A stretch of DNA of 50,981 nucleotides from an uncultured Oscillospiraceae bacterium (GTDB lineage: Bacteria > Bacillota > Clostridia > Oscillospirales > Ruminococcaceae), in the NCBI GenBank assembly GCA_934488695.1, contig CAKSSH010000004.1, forward strand, positions 1 to 50,981, in the 5' to 3' direction. Within the stretch, counting starts at the first letter, position 1. Every line of letters begins with the position of its first letter. The notes beneath the pieces were generated by a model. That model had not been told where the DNA came from. It saw only the letters and a program-made list of their open reading frames with translations, and did no database searches. Shown here one piece after another: positions 47,890-50,981 of the stretch. A program made the position numbers and the translations under genes.

Positions 47890-48570
47890 TTAAAGGGCCG
47901 CCTTGTCCTTTTTTAAACGATAGTCTGCCATCAGGTCGTGCATAAGAGACCTGGCGGTCGGCGGCGTCCAGGTAATGGCGTTGGCACCGGCGTCTATGAC
48001 GGAACGAATGGTTTCGTCGGTGGGGCCGCCGGTGGCAATAATCGGAAAATCCGGGAAATCCCGGCGAATTTGCGCAACGACCTGCGCCGTCTGCGCGGCA
48101 GCCGAGACGTTAAAAATACTGACGCCGGCCTCAATTCGGGCTGCAAAGTCTTCTTTTTCGGAAATCACGGTGGCAATCAGCGGAATTTCGATTTCTCGGA
48201 CCACCTGCCGGATGACCTCGTTTTCGGTCGGGGAATTTACAACAATGCCGAGCGCTCCCTGCATTTCGCTGGCCTTTGCAATCTGCAGCACGCGTTTGCC
48301 GGTGGTGATGCCGCCGCCGACGCCGCACAATATCGGCATATCCGCCGCCGAGAGAAGTGCGGCGGTGATTTTTGGCTGCGGTGTAAAGGGGTAGACGGCC
48401 AGCACTGCGTCGGCATTGACATTGCAGATAATGCTGACGTCGGTTGAAAAGACAAGAGAACGAATCCGCTTGCCAAAGATTGAAATCCCTCCGACCTCCT
48501 CGATGATCGAAGGAACTCGCAGAGCATGTTTTCTTAAATTTCCCTGAATTTCGGGAACGGAATTATTCAT
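47890..48570 (-). CDS. Uncharacterised phosphate-binding TIM-barrel protein
   Basis: A 226-residue beta/alpha barrel. GVGGGITTGKRVLQIA and ATGGPTDETIRSVIDAGANAITWTPPT look like the phosphate-binding ends of strands seven and eight in barrels such as PdxS, ThiG or indole-glycerol-phosphate synthase. I cannot name a substrate. AAAGGAGACG precedes the ATG. It is monocistronic, divergent from a TtcA-like gene. An extended TGTTATAAT -10 element lies about 30 bases upstream. Confidence 0.65.
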   Translation of the reverse strand: MNNSVPEIQGNLRKHALRVPSIIEEVGGISIFGKRIRSLVFSTDVSIICNVNADAVLAVYPFTPQPKITAALLSAADMPILCGVGGGITTGKRVLQIAKASEMQGALGIVVNSPTENEVIRQVVREIEIPLIATVISEKEDFAARIEAGVSIFNVSAAAQTAQVVAQIRRDFPDFPIIATGGPTDETIRSVIDAGANAITWTPPTARSLMHDLMADYRLKKDKAAL

Positions 48571-48684
48571 GTTTCGTCTCCTTTATCGGGCGTTTTTTCT
48601 ATTATAACATAAAAACGATGCAAAATAAACAGAAATTCGATAGAAGAAATGTGAATTTTTTGAAAAGAAATCCCGCCGATTCGG

Positions 48685-48713
48685 TTGACTTGTCGAAAAC
48701 AGAAACGTATAAT
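48685..48713 (+). promoter_or_regulatory. Promoter of the TtcA-like gene
   Basis: TTGACT (48685-48690), 17-base spacer, TATAAT (48708-48713), 28 bases before the start codon. Confidence 0.75.
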
Positions 48714-48741
48714 TGTACTGTAAAGAAAGGGGGTTTGTGCA

Positions 48742-49461
48742 ATGCAGCGAATGCTTTCCTATCTTCGTCGTGCGTGCGATGATTATCGGATGATCGCGGA
48801 GGGGGACAAAATTGCCGTCGGGGTCTCCGGCGGGAAGGACTCGGTGCTGCTGCTTTCTGCACTGGCGGCCCTGCGCCGTTTTTATCCGGCCCCCTTTTCG
48901 TTGACGGCTGTTTCGCTGGATCTCCGGTTTTCCGGTCGGAACGGAGACTACAGCGCTATTGAAACGCTTTGCCGGGAGCTGGAGGTTCCGTTTGTTTTGA
49001 AGCGGACCGATATCGGCTCAATTGTGTTTGAGCAGCGGCAAGAGACAAGCCCTTGCAGTCTTTGCGCACGTATGCGGCGCGGAGCGCTGCATGACGCCGC
49101 GCTGGCGGCCGGCTGTAATAAGCTGGCGCTTGGCCATCATTATAATGATGTGGTAGAAACTTTTTTGATGAATTTGTTTGCACAGGGTCGGGTGGGCTGT
49201 TTTTCGCCGGTGACTTATTTGTCCCGCAAAAACCTGACCATGATTCGGCCGCTGATTTACACGCCGGAAAATGAAATTTCGGCTGCGGTCAAGCGCTTGG
49301 GCTTGCCGGTTTTGAAAAGCTGCTGCCCGGCCGACGGAAAGACGCTGCGACAGGAGGTCAAGGAGCGTCTGGCGGCCGAAGAGCTGCGAAATCCCGGAGT
49401 GACCGAACGGGTGTTCGGTGCGCTTTTGCGCAGCGGGGTGGACGGCTGGGGCAAAGAATAA
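48742..49461 (+). CDS. TtcA-like PP-loop ATPase (tRNA thiolation family)
   Basis: A 239-residue ATP-pyrophosphatase. The PP-loop SGGKDS lies near residue 30. CSLCARMRRG (about 106) provides the CxxC pair and ALGHHYNDVVETFLMNLF the helix that follows it in TtcA enzymes, which modify cytidine or uridine in tRNA with sulfur using an Fe-S cluster. A third cysteine pair (SCCPADGKTLRQEVKE) follows. Which base is modified is not shown by sequence. AAAGGGGGT precedes the ATG. The feo locus follows downstream. Confidence 0.88.
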   Translation: MQRMLSYLRRACDDYRMIAEGDKIAVGVSGGKDSVLLLSALAALRRFYPAPFSLTAVSLDLRFSGRNGDYSAIETLCRELEVPFVLKRTDIGSIVFEQRQETSPCSLCARMRRGALHDAALAAGCNKLALGHHYNDVVETFLMNLFAQGRVGCFSPVTYLSRKNLTMIRPLIYTPENEISAAVKRLGLPVLKSCCPADGKTLRQEVKERLAAEELRNPGVTERVFGALLRSGVDGWGKE

Positions 49462-49598
49462 AAGGCGACTGAATAGGTCGCCCGGAATCAAGTTGTCTGA
49501 AAGGGCGCCCGAAGGGGCAATCAAAACATTTTGCTAAAACAGGCCGTCCGGCGGCCAACCTCGGTTTTTTGCAAAAAAGCCGGGCAGGAGATAATTTC

Positions 49599-49621
49599 AA
49601 AAGTCGGGCTGCACGACTTTT
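49599..49621. other. Hairpin before the second feo locus
   Basis: AAAAGTCG-GGCTGCA-CGACTTTT, about 24 bases upstream of feoA. It could be a weak terminator or a leader hairpin. No GTTAGC-N4-GCTAAC palindrome is found in this gap (49462-49644), and no clear promoter. Confidence 0.45.
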
Positions 49622-49644
49622 GTAAACAGAAAAGGGGAGCAAAC

Positions 49645-49878
49645 ATGACACTGGATCGTTTGCCGATCGGGAAAACAGCCGTTATCACCAAGGTGGAAGG
49701 GGAAGGCGCGCTGCGCTGCCGATTGCTGGATATGGGGCTGACGCCTCGTGCGCAGGTGCGGGTAACACGGATTGCGCCGATGGGAGACCCGATTGAAATC
49801 CGGGTGCGCGGCTATGAGCTGACGCTGCGAATTGAAGAGGCACGGAAAATTTCGGTGCGTGAGGAGGCGGCGCAATGA
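49645..49878 (+). CDS. feoA: FeoA-domain protein, third copy
   Basis: A 77-residue FeoA: GKTAVITKVEGEGALRCRLLDMG, LTPRAQVRVTRIAPMGDPIEI, VRGYELTLRIEEARKISV. It resembles the FeoA at 41950 more than the one at 41700. AAAGGGGAGC precedes ATG 49645. Its stop codon overlaps the start of the second feoB (ATGA), so the pair is translationally coupled. Confidence 0.92.
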   Translation: MTLDRLPIGKTAVITKVEGEGALRCRLLDMGLTPRAQVRVTRIAPMGDPIEIRVRGYELTLRIEEARKISVREEAAQ

Positions 49879-50981
49879 TTTTGGCGTTAGTCGGAAATCA
49901 AAACTGCGGTAAGACCACGTTGTTTAATCAATTGACCGGCGCCAACCAGCATGTCGGCAATTTTCCGGGCGTTACGGTGGAGCAAAAGAGCGGTGCCGTG
50001 CGCGGTCAGAAAAATTGCACGGTGGCGGATCTGCCGGGAATCTATTCGCTGCGTCCTTACACCGGCGAAGAAATCGTGACTCGGGAGTTTATTTTGCGTC
50101 AGCGACCGGATGGGATTATCAACATTGTTGACGCCACCAATATCGAGCGCAATTTATATCTGACACTGCAGCTGCTCGAAATGCATATCCCGATGGTGGT
50201 CGCGCTGAATATGATGGATGAGGTGCGCGGAAACGGAGGGTCGGTGGACGTTGCCGAAATGTCGCGCTGTCTGGGGGTTCCAGTGATTCCGATATCGGCC
50301 GCAAAAAACGAGGGCGTGGAGGATTTGATTTTGAATATCGTCCGCGTTTCCCGGGAAAAGATTTACCCCGGTGTCACCGATTTTTGCTTTTCCGGCCCGG
50401 TGCACCGCTGTATTCACGCCGTGTCGCACTTGATTGAGGATCATGCCGAGCGGCTGGGAATATCGGCCCGGTTTGCTGCCGTCAAGCTTATGGAGGGGGA
50501 CCAGGAAATCATCGATGCACTGGATCTGAACAAAAACGAGCTTGAAATGATGGAGCACAGCATTATTGAGATGGAAAACGGCTGTGGACTGGACCGTAAC
50601 GCGGCGCTGGCGGATATGCGATATACGTTTATCGAAAGTGTTTGTCAAAAAGCCGTGGTAAAAAGTCACGAAAGTCGGGAACACCGGCGCAGCCTGCGGA
50701 TTGATCGGATTATGACCGATCGGTTTTTGGCGATACCGCTGTTTCTTGGTATTATGATGCTGATTTTTTGGCTGACCTTTGATGTTATCGGCGCCGGCCT
50801 CAGCAATCTGCTGGCGGCGGGGATTGACTGGGTCACGGCGGTGTGCGACAGGGGCCTTGCCGCATTCGGAATGAATCCGGTTGTGCATAGCTTGATTATT
50901 GACGGAATTTTTGCCGGCGTCGGCAGCGTGCTGTCTTTTTTGCCGATCATTGTCGTGCTGTTTTTCTTTCTGTCTCTGCTG
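49875..50981 (+). CDS. feoB: Ferrous iron transporter FeoB, second copy (partial)
   Basis: The first 369 codons; the gene runs off the right edge. The G domain has GNQNCGKTTLFNQLTG (Gln and Cys where the first copy has Pro and Ser), DLPGIYSLRPYTGEE and NMMDEV. After the first transmembrane helix (FLAIPLFLGIMMLIFWLTF) the loop is short and leads to IIDGIFAGVGSVLSFLPIIVVLFFF. It therefore lacks the roughly 120-residue insertion of the first FeoB. It may be a paralogue with a different affinity or regulation. Confidence 0.95.
   Translation, partial: MILALVGNQNCGKTTLFNQLTGANQHVGNFPGVTVEQKSGAVRGQKNCTVADLPGIYSLRPYTGEEIVTREFILRQRPDGIINIVDATNIERNLYLTLQLLEMHIPMVVALNMMDEVRGNGGSVDVAEMSRCLGVPVIPISAAKNEGVEDLILNIVRVSREKIYPGVTDFCFSGPVHRCIHAVSHLIEDHAERLGISARFAAVKLMEGDQEIIDALDLNKNELEMMEHSIIEMENGCGLDRNAALADMRYTFIESVCQKAVVKSHESREHRRSLRIDRIMTDRFLAIPLFLGIMMLIFWLTFDVIGAGLSNLLAAGIDWVTAVCDRGLAAFGMNPVVHSLIIDGIFAGVGSVLSFLPIIVVLFFFLSLL

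Overview
The window looks like chromosomal DNA from a Gram-positive, spore-forming Clostridia member, probably of the Oscillospirales/Ruminococcaceae type (inference; no 16S rRNA gene is present). The evidence is the spore-coat ATPase spoIVA, a DacF-type D,D-carboxypeptidase, a Firmicutes-type YceD-rpmF pair, AGGAGG-type ribosome binding sites, many TTGACA/TATAAT promoters, and fairly GC-rich coding DNA. I see no phage, plasmid, transposase, CRISPR array or rRNA operon.

Layout. 1-300: two tandem serine tRNAs (minus). 426-4711: a translation/ribosome-assembly/lipid run, YceD-rpmF-DUF512 radical SAM protein-der-plsY. 4712-5306: an intergenic gap with a 20-bp tandem repeat. 5307-9139: a lipoprotein foldase-like gene and secA. 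9274-11134: cysK-nadA. 11326-12804: spoIVA on the opposite strand. 12805-13379: a gap with a 51-bp tandem repeat. 13380-18528 (all minus): rpsO, pnp, then a DMT transporter, an unrecognised protein and a HAD phosphatase.

18691-31512 is the metabolic core. A DeoR repressor with its own promoter and a candidate operator is followed on the same strand by a pyrophosphate-type phosphofructokinase, an L-sorbose-1-phosphate reductase-like dehydrogenase, and a whole 2-oxoacid dehydrogenase complex in the order E2, E3, E1, with E1 alpha and beta fused in one chain. A convergent operon brings a DUF3048 lipoprotein, a PfkB sugar kinase, mannitol-1-phosphate dehydrogenase and a fructose-6-phosphate aldolase/transaldolase. 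Together these could feed hexitol or ketose phosphates into fructose-6-phosphate, through PPi-driven glycolysis, to an acyl-CoA. No transporter or PTS gene lies here.

31613-40404 is mixed housekeeping: an uncharacterised protein coupled to an M14 carboxypeptidase, dacF, a metallophosphoesterase, a DivIVA-like protein, a gap with a 122-bp perfect direct repeat, a GDPD, hsp20 divergent from a PucR-type regulator, and an Sfp-type transferase. 40718-44955 is an iron locus: a DtxR-family regulator, three GTTAGC-N4-GCTAAC palindromes, feoA-feoA-feoB and a small Cys-rich membrane protein. After tRNA-Val come dut, a COG2509-like flavoprotein, a TIM-barrel protein and a TtcA-like enzyme. A second feoA-feoB pair without those palindromes runs off the right edge.

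The most notable signals are the DeoR-pfp-sorE-E2-E3-E1 cluster, the triple metal-regulator operator, and several unrelated tandem or direct repeats confined to gene-free gaps. All assignments come from reading the sequence and recalling families; no database search was run.
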